64,000 nucleotides of DNA from Mycoplana rhizolycopersici (GCF_013378445.1 NZ_JABXYK010000016.1:1-64000), one strand, 5' to 3'; positions 42,458 to 51,428 are shown, counted from the stretch's first letter. Numbers and translations: made by a program. Notes: generated from the sequence alone by a model not told the origin.

Positions 42458-43513
42458 ATGGTAAAAGGACCGCGAAAGCCGCCAAAACCGCTTCTGACGG
42501 AAGATAAGGCGCCGCTGCGAAGCGGACGCCTGAGACCTCGCGACCCTGAACAGCCGCGCCTCCTGTTCGATCCCATGCCGGATCGCGTCGAACCTTGCCT
42601 AGCCGTCTTGAAGAACCGCCCGCCGAAGGGCCCCGAATGGTCCTACGATATCAAGTGGGACGGCTACCGTATTTCTGTCCACCGGGAGCTATCCAAGGTG
42701 AGGATCCTGACACGCGGCGGCTTTGACTGGACGGAAAGATTCCCGGCCATAGCGTCAGCGGCGGCCGCTCTTGGTCCGGCGACATTCATCCTCGATGGTG
42801 AAGCCGTCGTGCTCGACGAGATGGGGCGATCAGACTTCGGGCTGCTGCAGGGCTCGCTTGGGGGCCGGACCGGAAAACAGCCGGCTGGAACCGCGCTCAT
42901 GTTCGCGTTCGATCTCATGTACCTCGACGGGCATGATCTGCGTAAGCTGGAATTTGCTGCACGGCGGCACATCCTGGAGGATCTGCTTGATGAGGCGACA
43001 GGGGCGATCCGCTTGTCCGAGGAAATCAACGAGGATCCCGAAAGGCTGATCGAACACGCTTGCGCGCTGGGCCTGGAAGGCATCATCGGCAAGCATCGTG
43101 ATCGCCCCTACAGACCGGGCAAGACTGGCGACTGGATTAAGATCAAGTGCGTCCAGCGCGAAAGCTTTGCCATCCTCGGCTACGAACTGTCGTCAGCTAT
43201 GCCAGATGGCTTTGGAAGCCTCCTTCTCGGAGCTCTCAGAGGAGGTGAGTATGTCTATGTCGGAAGTGTCGGAACTGGCTTTAAACATCAGCAAGCGCGA
43301 GCGTTGCGAAAGCAGCTCGACAAGCTGAAAACGAACGAGCCGGTGATCCGCTTCAAAGAGAAGACCCGGATCGCGACAGATCCAGGCCTGATCGCTGAAA
43401 TCGACTTCCGGGGATGGACGTCCGACGGGAAACTGCGCCACGCCTCGTTCAAGGGACTTCGCGACCCTGAAGACGCAGCGGCAGTATATTCGCTCGATGT
43501 TGGAGACGCCTAA
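42458..43513 (+). CDS. ATP-dependent DNA ligase (LigD ligase-domain type)
   Basis: A 351-residue stand-alone ligase. The adenylated lysine is K66 in YDIKWDGYR; motif III/IIIa LDGEAVVLDE and FDLMYLDG, motif IV LEGIIGKHRD and motif V DWIKIKC follow, with a C-terminal OB domain (FVAILGY-like region and YVGSVGTGF). It would seal breaks, with Ku or alone, perhaps on plasmid entry. Its stop overlaps the convergent small gene by four bases. Confidence 0.92.
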   Translation: MVKGPRKPPKPLLTEDKAPLRSGRLRPRDPEQPRLLFDPMPDRVEPCLAVLKNRPPKGPEWSYDIKWDGYRISVHRELSKVRILTRGGFDWTERFPAIASAAAALGPATFILDGEAVVLDEMGRSDFGLLQGSLGGRTGKQPAGTALMFAFDLMYLDGHDLRKLEFAARRHILEDLLDEATGAIRLSEEINEDPERLIEHACALGLEGIIGKHRDRPYRPGKTGDWIKIKCVQRESFAILGYELSSAMPDGFGSLLLGALRGGEYVYVGSVGTGFKHQQARALRKQLDKLKTNEPVIRFKEKTRIATDPGLIAEIDFRGWTSDGKLRHASFKGLRDPEDAAAVYSLDVGDA

Positions 43514-43761
43514 CCGGCAAGATTGGGCGGGGGCATGTTTCTTCTCAGAGCAGCGATGAGCAGGTCGAGATCCCGATTGGCGGCAGCCGCCAGCATGAGG
43601 TTGTCCGCAACTTCGGTAATGGCGGAGAGGACTTCCGTTTCCTCCCACCCTCGGCGCAAGGCGTCCTCTACCAGATCCTGCAAAACAGTCTCCACCGCCA
43701 TCTGACATGCGATGTGGCGGCTTTCGTCCTTTTCGGGTGGCGCTTTTGGAAAGTCTGTCAT
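43510..43761 (-). CDS. Small hypothetical protein
   Basis: An 83-residue acidic helical protein (ETVLQDLVEDALRRGWEETE and further). Convergent with the ligase. No family recognised. Confidence 0.6.
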   Translation of the reverse strand: MTDFPKAPPEKDESRHIACQMAVETVLQDLVEDALRRGWEETEVLSAITEVADNLMLAAAANRDLDLLIAALRRNMPPPNLAG

Positions 43762-43858
43762 CTACCAGCAAATATGCTTCCTGCGGGCGCTTGCAAGGCC
43801 GCGGGTTCGGGATCACGACGGATAGGCCGCACCCTGCAGGGCAGGGTGCGGCTGTACC

Positions 43859-44056
43859 TCACTGAGGCTTGTTGTCGTTTCCGGCCTTGCTGTTGAGCTC
43901 GACTTGATAGCTGAACTCGACCTTGGCGATGAGCGGAAGCATCACGGCGATGGAGAACCGAAGTTGGCCCTTGTGGGACAACTTCGCGATTTGCCGGTTG
44001 ATGAACTGGCGAAGACGACGGCCGGTTTTCTGGCAGAAGGTTACGAGCGTTTTCAT
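43859..44056 (-). CDS. Small basic hypothetical protein
   Basis: A 65-residue protein starting MKTLVTFCQKTGRRLRQF and ending GNDNKPQ, with AAGGAGG eight bases before the ATG at 44056. The longer frame upstream crosses repeat-rich DNA and is not supported. Function unknown. Confidence 0.65.
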   Translation of the reverse strand: MKTLVTFCQKTGRRLRQFINRQIAKLSHKGQLRFSIAVMLPLIAKVEFSYQVELNSKAGNDNKPQ

Positions 44057-44516
44057 CAGAGGTTCCTCCTTAGTGGTTGTGCGTAATCGCGAAGCTCGAA
44101 TACGGCTGGAACCGCCGAGTGCATCGCGCAGCGATCGCAACGGAGCGAAGCGGAGAGGAGAACCCTTTAGGGTTGCACGCCAAGGCGGGGCCTGACGTAT
44201 CGTGCGCAGCATTAGATTACGTACGGCCACTAAGGAGCGGCCTGAAAACGCGGCCTTCGTAGCCCCGGCCGTCGCCTTTGCCTTCAACCGGCCAATCGTG
44301 ATCCGGCCGCCAGGTCGTATCTCCATCGTCGTGATGCTGCAGCGGTGGTTGAGCTCGCGTCGGCGCTCCAAGCCGGAAACGACAACAAGCCTCAGTGAGC
44401 CGTCCCGCTTGCGGGGCGCGTCCGTCGTGAGGGGGAAGGGGAGTTTGAGGGGAGGGGCCGAAGGGGGCTCCCCTCATTTGCGGTTGGGTGCCGCTCGATG
44501 CGGCGCTCAAGCGCTC
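44057..44516. other. Non-coding gap with G-rich mosaic repeats
   Basis: No supported gene. It holds AGTTTGAGGGGAGGGG (44442-44457) and CCGCTCGATGCGGC (44491-44504). The first, with one mismatch, recurs near 39137, and the second, exact, at 47684-47697. Confidence 0.6.
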
Positions 44517-45539
44517 CTATGCCTGAGCGGCGTCGCGCTTGCGCAACAGAAACCGCTTCAGGCTCCATCCGGCTCCCAAGATGTAAGGTGGCCGCCCAAG
44601 AGAGTAGTGCCCGCAATTCAACCGCAGCACGCTCACTCTGGCTCCGGCATTCTGCAGCCGCTTTAGCAGGCGTTCTGACAGGTCCGGCAAAACAACCGTG
44701 TCCCTCGATGCTAGGACGACATGAATTTCGAGGCTTGGCCGCGCCAGCTTGTCTGCATGGTTTTCAAGATTGAGTGGTGCCCACGCTCGTTGCAGCTGGG
44801 CAAGCGTAAGATGCGGCTCGAGGCTCTTCCGGATCGATCGGGTTGCGCGCCCGGTCCATACCATTTCGGCAAGGCTTCCTGCCGAGAGGAAGAGGGACGC
44901 CCGAGAAACGGCGGTCTCATGCGCCGCGACCAGTCCAGCTATCCAGGAACCAAGACTCATCCCGAGGACAGAAACATCCCGATACCCCTCGCGCTTCAGC
45001 CAGCGGATAAGCTTGCGCCCGTCCCATACAGCCTGTCTGACGGCCTGCACCGTTCGGCCAAGATTGGCGCTGAGCATGTAATCGGCATAGAGCGAGCCCG
45101 GGCGCTTGCGCTCCAAGTGGTAAGGCATGGCGATCTCGATAACCGTGATCCCTTGCCAGGAGAGGAACCCGGCAATCTGCCGGTTCCGACTTTCGGCGTT
45201 CCAGTGATGGAAGATCACCACCGCCTGATCGCGTTTTCCGCTCTCCGTGATCCTGGCCCACACGATGTTGTTTTCCGCGACATCCGTTGAGATGTCCGAA
45301 GGGAATTTCAGCCAGCCATCCCGCAGCTCAAAGGTTTGGTCGCTTGAATGAGGCGGATCAAAGAAACCCGGATCAGCCGCGGCCATTTCCGCGAGTACGC
45401 AAAACCCCTCTAGCGTTTCAGCCGCTCCCATGCCGGGGAATGCACGATCGGCGTCCAGAATGAGGTCCGTGGTCTCCTTGGCCTCTTCGCCGCGTTGGGC
45501 GCGGCCCTCGTCCCAACGATCGAGCCAGCTATGAAACAT
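44517..45539 (-). CDS. Alpha/beta hydrolase paired with the RcgA-like gene
   Basis: About 340 residues with an alpha/beta hydrolase core: oxyanion region VVIFHHWNAESRN, nucleophile elbow LGMSLGSWI (serine), and a late histidine in LNCGHYSLG. The ATG at 45539 follows GGAAGGCGACAGCC inside the end of the upstream membrane-protein gene and overlaps it by 11 bases, so both are coupled. The substrate is unknown; a lipid or signal ester is possible. Confidence 0.78.
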   Translation of the reverse strand: MFHSWLDRWDEGRAQRGEEAKETTDLILDADRAFPGMGAAETLEGFCVLAEMAAADPGFFDPPHSSDQTFELRDGWLKFPSDISTDVAENNIVWARITESGKRDQAVVIFHHWNAESRNRQIAGFLSWQGITVIEIAMPYHLERKRPGSLYADYMLSANLGRTVQAVRQAVWDGRKLIRWLKREGYRDVSVLGMSLGSWIAGLVAAHETAVSRASLFLSAGSLAEMVWTGRATRSIRKSLEPHLTLAQLQRAWAPLNLENHADKLARPSLEIHVVLASRDTVVLPDLSERLLKRLQNAGARVSVLRLNCGHYSLGRPPYILGAGWSLKRFLLRKRDAAQA

Positions 45540-47139
45540 GGCTGTCGCCTTCCATATCGCCGGCTCGCCAGCCGGATCCAAACTCTGGATCAAATAGCCC
45601 GTATGTGGCGATCAATGCGGCGACAATCAGCAAAACCGAGAAGCCGTCAAAGGCATCGATCGTCAGATACGAGATCAGGAGCAGTCCGATCGCGGAAGAC
45701 ATCTTCCACAAGGGCGCTCGCAGACGTGTGTCACTGCCCAGCCGGATTGCTCCATACAAGAAGACGCTGCAGGTCGATATGGCGACGAGGAGGCTGCTGT
45801 AGTGGGTTGGCATTCGATAGCCAAAGATATGATCGCCGTCGTCGTAGCTGGTGAGGGCAGCCCACACATCGCGAACCATCCATGTTATGATGTCGGGGCC
45901 TCGTGAAGCGAGATAGGCGCTCTGCGCCTTCATGCAGATGGCGGCCAGGACGACGAGAACTGTGCATCGGAACACGCCCCGCATGATCCTCAGACCGGCC
46001 TCACTGATTCCCGGCCCCGATGCCTGATCAGTCCGAAGCTTCGCTTGGCTGTCGAGCTTCCATAGATCATGGACGATCGTATGCAGGAGGATTAGGCCCG
46101 CGAACAACAGATAGAAGCTGAGGGACATATAGAGGTACGCAAGGGCGGTGAAGACGATGGCCGCCGGCGTCGAAATGACATCCGGACGGATGATGCCAAT
46201 CGTCCCCCAGCTCGGAGCGAAGTCCTGACTCTGCTCAAGAAGAGGGATCAGGTCCACGCCGACCCATTGAAACACCCCCGCGAAGACGACGCAGATCAGG
46301 AAGACGGCCCAATAGGTATGGGAGTTGGCCTGCAGATTGTGCGTCCAGGCACCGACGCTTTGCGGCCGATCGACCTGCGCAAGGAACCTCGGGCGTGCAT
46401 CATGCTTCCAGAATACCAGAAGCTCGATGACGAGCGCGAAGAACAGCGGCAACAGCACCATGAAGAGGAACGTCCAGTTCGGTGCCCATAGAAAGCCGAC
46501 CTGCTTTTCGATACCGTCCTCACGTAGATAGGAGATGCTGTGGATCCCGAGAATGTAAGACAGGAAGCCAAGCGCGGACGAACCGGCAAAGATCGACGCC
46601 GGCAGGTTCAAGTATGAGCCGTGGGAAAAAATTGCCTCGGTGTTGACCGCCAATCCCGATGGCCGCTCCGCCGGCATGGGTTGAAGATCCACCGAAACGA
46701 CTGGGGTTAGCGGAATTGGGTTTGCCGCTGGCGCCGGCATGTCGGGAACCCGAAACGTACCTGCGCCGCCAGCCTTCTTGTGATCCCGCCGCTTGGCCGT
46801 CAGTCGGGCTTGCGCTGCAGTAAGCTCCTTCATCCAATCATTCGTCGCCTCCTTATCGCCGCAACCAAAGATGCGTGCGAGCCAGCGGATGTTGGTGGTG
46901 CTGATGCCCTTGTCGTTCTCCTGAAACCAGAGCTGGACCGTGCGAAGATCCACCCCGCCGCGATTGGAGTCGATCTTTGAGATGGCCTCAGCCAGCAGTT
47001 CCGGCGTCCACGGACCTTGCGGAAAACCATCATCGCCGAGAGGTCGACCGGCTCCTGCAGCAGCCATTTGCTTGAAAAGTTCCTTGAAATCGCTTCCGTC
47101 GTTAGGCGGCGCGACAAAAATCTTACCGTTTTTTTCCAA
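45529..47139 (-). CDS. RcgA-like multi-pass membrane protein
   Basis: A 536-residue protein. The N-terminal 100 residues look like a DNA-binding or HTH-like domain (DLRTVQLWFQENDKGISTTN, IRWLARIFGC), followed by a linker and about eight membrane helices (from residue 190). From memory it resembles RcgA, described near conjugation genes of Rhizobium plasmid pRleVF39b, called a putative transporter. Start is a TTG at 47139 without a clear ribosome-binding site; an ATG at 47067 is an alternative. It is followed by the hydrolase gene. Confidence 0.65.
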   Translation of the reverse strand: MEKNGKIFVAPPNDGSDFKELFKQMAAAGAGRPLGDDGFPQGPWTPELLAEAISKIDSNRGGVDLRTVQLWFQENDKGISTTNIRWLARIFGCGDKEATNDWMKELTAAQARLTAKRRDHKKAGGAGTFRVPDMPAPAANPIPLTPVVSVDLQPMPAERPSGLAVNTEAIFSHGSYLNLPASIFAGSSALGFLSYILGIHSISYLREDGIEKQVGFLWAPNWTFLFMVLLPLFFALVIELLVFWKHDARPRFLAQVDRPQSVGAWTHNLQANSHTYWAVFLICVVFAGVFQWVGVDLIPLLEQSQDFAPSWGTIGIIRPDVISTPAAIVFTALAYLYMSLSFYLLFAGLILLHTIVHDLWKLDSQAKLRTDQASGPGISEAGLRIMRGVFRCTVLVVLAAICMKAQSAYLASRGPDIITWMVRDVWAALTSYDDGDHIFGYRMPTHYSSLLVAISTCSVFLYGAIRLGSDTRLRAPLWKMSSAIGLLLISYLTIDAFDGFSVLLIVAALIATYGLFDPEFGSGWRAGDMEGDSHVS

Positions 47140-47247
47140 TGACTTGCGGGTCCAAATTTCGTTCCGTTTCGTATCCTATCGTGCCTTCCCTCTCGTGCAA
47201 TGGTCTTAAAGCTCCTCCAATGCAACTTGATCAGTGAGGCATCTGCC

Positions 47248-47625
47248 ATGCTACTGTTGTCATCCAGTTCGCCTTCGTCTCGTGGCGCAAGAACCACGCA
47301 GGCCGTAGTCCAGGCGCCGGGCGCATCCGCGCCCAAACTTATTGGAGCGGAAACCGCAGGTAGTGAGACTGAAGAAGCGCCTTCCCTTCGTGACTTGATC
47401 GAACAGCACTCGGCAGAGGTTCAGGAGGGCAAGAAGGCGAAAGCAGGACGCCTAGCGCTCATCAAATACGAGCCAAAGAGCGCCGGAGAGGCGAGTCTTA
47501 AGCTGGCTTATCTGACGAGCTACCTGATCGCGACAAAAAGCACCCTGACGGCAAGAGAGATGAAACAGTTGCTCACCAGTCGTCGGTCCCGGTCTGCTCA
47601 ACCACATCACAGCGTGCGCCGGTAG
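47248..47625 (+). CDS. Small plasmid protein, paralogue of the one at 10880
   Basis: A 125-residue protein with a low-complexity N-terminal half and a C-terminal helical domain (KYEPKSAGEASLKLAYLTSY, KSTLTAREMKQLL) shared with the 10880 protein. It is divergent from the RcgA-like gene. The start at 47248 has GAGG; one at 47200 is possible. Function unknown. Confidence 0.62.
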   Translation: MLLLSSSSPSSRGARTTQAVVQAPGASAPKLIGAETAGSETEEAPSLRDLIEQHSAEVQEGKKAKAGRLALIKYEPKSAGEASLKLAYLTSYLIATKSTLTAREMKQLLTSRRSRSAQPHHSVRR

Positions 47626-47633
47626 CTCGGGCG

Positions 47634-47697
47634 GGAGGGGAGCCGAGGGGAGGGGCTTGGGCTCCCTTCGGGCGAAGCGCAGTCCGCTCGATGCGGC
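47634..47697. repeat. G-rich mosaic element, related to 44441-44504
   Basis: Two blocks are shared with the earlier element in the same order: GAGGGGAGGGGC and CCGCTCGATGCGGC. Both follow or flank small plasmid genes. Confidence 0.6.
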
Positions 47698-47767
47698 AAG
47701 GTTCGCAATCGCTGAAACTGCGACGGGGTCGGTTCTTCCGAACCAGCCCCGCAAAATCTGCCAATGG

Positions 47768-48079
47768 TCAGCGCACCAACCCTAGTCGCTCACCAAGGCT
47801 CGGCGGCGTCGGCGTGCTCGCCTCCTTCGTCATGGCGATAATGGCGTCCTGTGTCAGTCCCTCAATCTGGTAGCCAAAACGGCGAGCGCTTTCGATGATC
47901 GATTCAAGGCTCGGGTGCTGCTCAAGAAGCGTCCCGAACCAAAGCGCATATTCGTCGGTTTCCTCATCTGGAAACGCCTGCAGAAAGAAGGTGCGCAACG
48001 GTGGATCGTACCCGATGACGGCGTTTTCATCGGTGTCTTCATCCGTCTTTACGGTCACGGTGTAGCGGCTCAATGGCAT
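47768..48079 (-). CDS. Small hypothetical protein
   Basis: A 103-residue acidic protein (MPLSRYTVTVKTDEDTDENA start; FPDEETDEYALWFG inside). AAGGAAGAC precedes the ATG. No family recognised. Confidence 0.7.
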   Translation of the reverse strand: MPLSRYTVTVKTDEDTDENAVIGYDPPLRTFFLQAFPDEETDEYALWFGTLLEQHPSLESIIESARRFGYQIEGLTQDAIIAMTKEASTPTPPSLGERLGLVR

Positions 48080-48357
48080 GTCTTCCTTCTGCTTGAGAAA
48101 ACGATGAAAAGGCCTTATATTCAGGGAGTGGGACGGCGAGCTTTGCCCGCCGCCCCTGCTCTTAAAAGATGACTTGGACCCGGAACATGAGTGACCAGCT
48201 CTTCCGGGTCTTTGTCATTTTAAGAGTGATGGTCAGTGGAATGAACCACATCACATCAACTCCTTTCGAGGGCGAGGCCCGTCGCCTCGGTCTGGGTAGC
48301 CTATTCTCCCAGATAGCGCGGGCTGGCTCCGCGCACGCTGCTTCCGCCCTCAAAACT
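48080..48357. other. Gap with long imperfect hairpin
   Basis: No gene seen. At 48159-48226 arms starting CTCTTAAAAGATGAC and ending GTCATTTTAAGAG form a stem of about 22 bp with few mismatches and a loop near 20 bases. There is no T-run, so it is more a structured RNA or cruciform than a terminator. Confidence 0.55.
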
Positions 48358-48600
48358 TTACCTGCTCTTGTATAGCGGCATTGTCCTTTTGTTGCGAAGC
48401 TGATCCCGACTGGTGTCGAATGTGTATCCGTCCCAGTCTTTCCATGCCTCCCAACCCGTCGCGGTGGCGCGACCATACCAGACGCGCACTCTGACCTTAC
48501 CATGTCCGATGTCATCGATGACCTCGACTGTATGACTTCCGCCTAGACCGGATGGTGTGTCAAACACTTCGACGGTTCGGCGCTGGCTCCTGCTCATCAT
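48358..48600 (-). CDS. Small hypothetical protein
   Basis: An 80-residue protein (MMSRSQRRTVEVFDTPSG start; KVRVRVWYGRATATGWEAW inside), beta-rich. AGAGGATCGAC lies before the ATG at 48600. It is 25 bases after the next gene upstream and likely in one operon with it. Confidence 0.68.
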   Translation of the reverse strand: MMSRSQRRTVEVFDTPSGLGGSHTVEVIDDIGHGKVRVRVWYGRATATGWEAWKDWDGYTFDTSRDQLRNKRTMPLYKSR

Positions 48601-48625
48601 GTCGATCCTCTGTTTCCAGAGCTGA

Positions 48626-49624
48626 TCAAGCGGCGCTGTCGCCGCTGATCGATCGCAAGACGCACTTGGCCGCATAGCGTCCGGCCTCGTTCAAGTTGCG
48701 CTGCCACGCCCCTTGCGACGGGGACCAGCGGAAGCCGTGAGATTTCAAGGTGCGCCGCGTCTGCTCGTCCGGCTTGCCGGAGAAGAGCAACTGAATGCGG
48801 GCCATGTCGGTGTTTTCTTTGACTGTAACGGCTCCTGCCTCCGTCTCGATGTCCTCGGCGCGGTCGCCGCGCTTCTTCATAGCGGCAAGCGAAGCGAGGC
48901 GGGATTGCATCCGGCGCAGTTCGGCGCGGGTGTTGGTGGTGGAAAAGCCGCGCCGGTTCTGCCAAGGGGCAAGCGTGACGCCACGCGCTGCCCTTTCCTC
49001 GTCCATGCCGGTTTCTGCGACCACGCGGGCCAGAATGTCGGCTTCGCTCGCCTGATCCTTCTCCATCCGGCGGATGATGACATTCGCCCGTTTCATCCGG
49101 TTGATGGACAGGGCCAGGTCTTCGATCCGCGAGGCAATACGCTGCATGGCAGCCGGATCGCCGGAGCGGATCGGCTCGTCATCGGTCCCGTGGGGAAACG
49201 CCTTGCGCTTCACTGCCTTTTTCGCAGTCGCAATATGGGCCGAGATGTCAGCACGGCGGGCGTCTGAAACTCGCATCCGCTTTTCGTTACGGGCGACGGG
49301 AAAGCGGGCAGGACCGGTGATAAACCAGTTCATGCAACGGCCTTCCGCTGCCCAAAACTTGCGGGTGATCTCCACATGACGACGGGCAAAAGCCTCTAGT
49401 TCAGCGTCCGGCAGGGGCAGTTTTGCTTGCTCCCACAGCTCCACCATGTAGGCGGCAAAGCCGTTCAGGCGCTCTGCCAGCCCCTCCAGTTCGGACAGGG
49501 TGCGCCGCTCCGGAAAATGCGTGAGGGCATGGAAGTTATGTTCGATGTCCTTCGCCGCGATGGTCGCGGCAAAGGTTCCGGCGAGAATGGATAGGGTGCG
49601 GTCCTCGACAACGGCAATGATCAT
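48626..49624 (-). CDS. Plasmid hypothetical protein (about 332 residues)
   Basis: Starts MIIAVVEDRTLSILAGTFAA. The middle is helical and charged; the C-terminus holds IQLLFSGKPDEQTRRTLKSH followed by GFRWSPSQGAWQRNLNEAG, a short domain seen in many plasmid and phage proteins of alphaproteobacteria. Function unknown. The ATG at 49624 overlaps the upstream gene stop (ATGA). Confidence 0.75.
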   Translation of the reverse strand: MIIAVVEDRTLSILAGTFAATIAAKDIEHNFHALTHFPERRTLSELEGLAERLNGFAAYMVELWEQAKLPLPDAELEAFARRHVEITRKFWAAEGRCMNWFITGPARFPVARNEKRMRVSDARRADISAHIATAKKAVKRKAFPHGTDDEPIRSGDPAAMQRIASRIEDLALSINRMKRANVIIRRMEKDQASEADILARVVAETGMDEERAARGVTLAPWQNRRGFSTTNTRAELRRMQSRLASLAAMKKRGDRAEDIETEAGAVTVKENTDMARIQLLFSGKPDEQTRRTLKSHGFRWSPSQGAWQRNLNEAGRYAAKCVLRSISGDSAA

Positions 49625-50076
49625 TGGATGCCTCCCTTGATCACGGTCGGGATGCGACGTTCGATGCGCGTCTGAAATCCAATCAGCACACCGGCAAGAA
49701 TGACCCCTTTCGGCGTATGTTCGTCCTGTTGGGCAAACACAGGGTCCAGGACAGGCTTGCAGCATTTGAATCGGTTGGCCGCTTCCTCGATGCTGATTTG
49801 CGGCGGAAGGACGTGCGCCCCGTCCAGACTGGCAAGGACGATTTTTCCGGCCAATGGCTGCGGGTAGCCGTCAAAGATGGTGAAGGCGGTCAGGCCATCC
49901 CGCAAACCCTCCTCATCGACGATAAGAACGTGGTTCGTGTCGAATGGCACCACCTCGACAAGCTGGCATCCAATCAGCCCGTAGGTCTGAGAAAACGCGC
50001 TTGGCGCGGCGACCTCGGCGGCTTGAATGGTCCCGGCTTCCGGGTCCAGCAGGTAAACGGTTGCGGTTGTGGTCAT
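49621..50076 (-). CDS. DUF3846-like plasmid protein
   Basis: A 151-residue protein: MTTTATVYLLDPEAGTIQAA start, then GCQLVEVVPFDTNHVLIVDE and AGKIVLASLDG, the pattern of DUF3846 proteins found on plasmids and phages. GAGAAAGGG lies upstream of the ATG. First gene of a three-gene operon (to 48358). Confidence 0.75.
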   Translation of the reverse strand: MTTTATVYLLDPEAGTIQAAEVAAPSAFSQTYGLIGCQLVEVVPFDTNHVLIVDEEGLRDGLTAFTIFDGYPQPLAGKIVLASLDGAHVLPPQISIEEAANRFKCCKPVLDPVFAQQDEHTPKGVILAGVLIGFQTRIERRIPTVIKGGIQ

Positions 50077-50820
50077 AGTCTAGCCCTTTCTCCAATTCCG
50101 CGAAGCGGTCTTCTCATGCCCCTCGTGGGCAGGAGCCCCGCTCCTGCTCCCGAGCTCGCGCGGAGCAGCGGGGGAGAGGGTGGCAAGGGGATAAAAACGG
50201 AGGGGGTTCTCCCGCCCGAGGCAAAGCCGAAGGGGCGCCGCGTTAGCGGCGATCCTGCACGAAAGCGCGGCCTTAAGGCTGCGCGAAGGAAGGACGGGGA
50301 GACCGTTTTTTCCCCTTGTGAGGGAGAGGGGGCGGCGCTCCTCTTTCCCTCATCTAAGGGACAAAATGGACGCCTGCGGCGTCACTGCTTCTCTGTGAAC
50401 CGCGCATGAGCGCAATGACTCATCGGAAGAACCGGAACCTGGCAGCGGAATAAAAGGAAAGGCCGCCCCGATACGAGGCGGGGCGGCCTCCGTTGGTACG
50501 CGACAAGAAAGGGCTAGAGACTTGCCACGACCTACCTGTGTCCGGGGGCAATATGGGTTGATCAATCACGCATGTAAACAGCCTAAGTCGATCCAATGTG
50601 GCGCGAGTTTTCGCTACGTTAGCGGCGAAGCCGCAAGCGCAACCGATCGCTACCCCTTTGGGCGGAGACAGCTTTTTGGCTGGCTCCGTGCCGCAGGCAT
50701 AGAGCGGGGTCGCGTCAGCGATGCGCCAAATTTGATCACCAAAGTACACTTTAGGTCTTCCTTAGCGGTTGCGGTCCGGATTAGATGGACGCAACGTTTG
50801 GTGGATACGTTAGGAGTGCC
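50077..50820. other. Long gap with palindromes, terminator and XRE2 control region
   Basis: No supported gene. 50127-50158 is the exact inverse of 10792-10823. GGCCGCCCCG/CGGGGCGGCC (50461-50470/50479-50488) is a strong hairpin. TGCGCCAAATTTG at 50722-50734 lies 86 bases before the XRE gene. Confidence 0.6.
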
Positions 50821-51282
50821 ATGGCAGGTCCTGTCTTCGAAAATTGGATCGACACCCTCGGGCTCATGGAGGTGCATGATCCAGCGCTTGAAAAGCCGAC
50901 CTACCGTAAGCCCCAAAATGGTCGCGTGCTCCTTGCTGAAGAGCTGGAAAACCGAATTGCCGAGGCCCTTAGAGTGCATCGGACCAACCGCAGGCTCTCC
51001 GTCCAGAAGTTTGCCAAGCTTCTTGGTATCGGGTCCCGAACCTATGCGCGCTATGAAACAGGGCAGTCAAAGCTAACGGTCAGTCGTCTTGTTCACGCCT
51101 GCGAAGCTCTCGGGGCTCATCCGGAGGATCTGCTGGAACATGCGGCTCCTCACTTGTTCGGCAAAGACAAGGAGCATGCGAGATTGCTACGGCTCACGTT
51201 CAACGAACTGCGCAAGCTGGATACGAGAGGCCTGGAAGTAATTCGCGTCGTTCTCCCGCATCTGACAACGAAGGAGAAGTAG
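50821..51282 (+). CDS. XRE-family regulator 2
   Basis: A 153-residue paralogue of the protein at 33119-33616. The HTH reads RRLSVQKFAKLLGIGSRTYA and is followed by AAPHLFG. The ATG at 50821 has TAGGAG; the one at 50785 does not. With a TGCGCCAA site upstream, as for its paralogue, it may regulate itself and the plasmid transfer genes. Confidence 0.78.
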   Translation: MAGPVFENWIDTLGLMEVHDPALEKPTYRKPQNGRVLLAEELENRIAEALRVHRTNRRLSVQKFAKLLGIGSRTYARYETGQSKLTVSRLVHACEALGAHPEDLLEHAAPHLFGKDKEHARLLRLTFNELRKLDTRGLEVIRVVLPHLTTKEK

Positions 51283-51428
51283 GCGGATCGTCGTTATCGG
51301 CGCGGCGAAAGCCGCGCCATAACTTTTCCTCAGTGGGATGGATTTGGTTTCCGCCGCGCGCCGGCCGCCTTTGGCGAACAGCCGGCGCTCATGCGGCGTC
51401 CTTCTCCGGCCGTTCTGGCGAAGACATC

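Noticed and set aside
43193-43816. 207-residue minus-strand frame over the ligase end
   Set aside because: Shadow of the ligase and of the small gene at 43510; low-complexity and arginine-rich.
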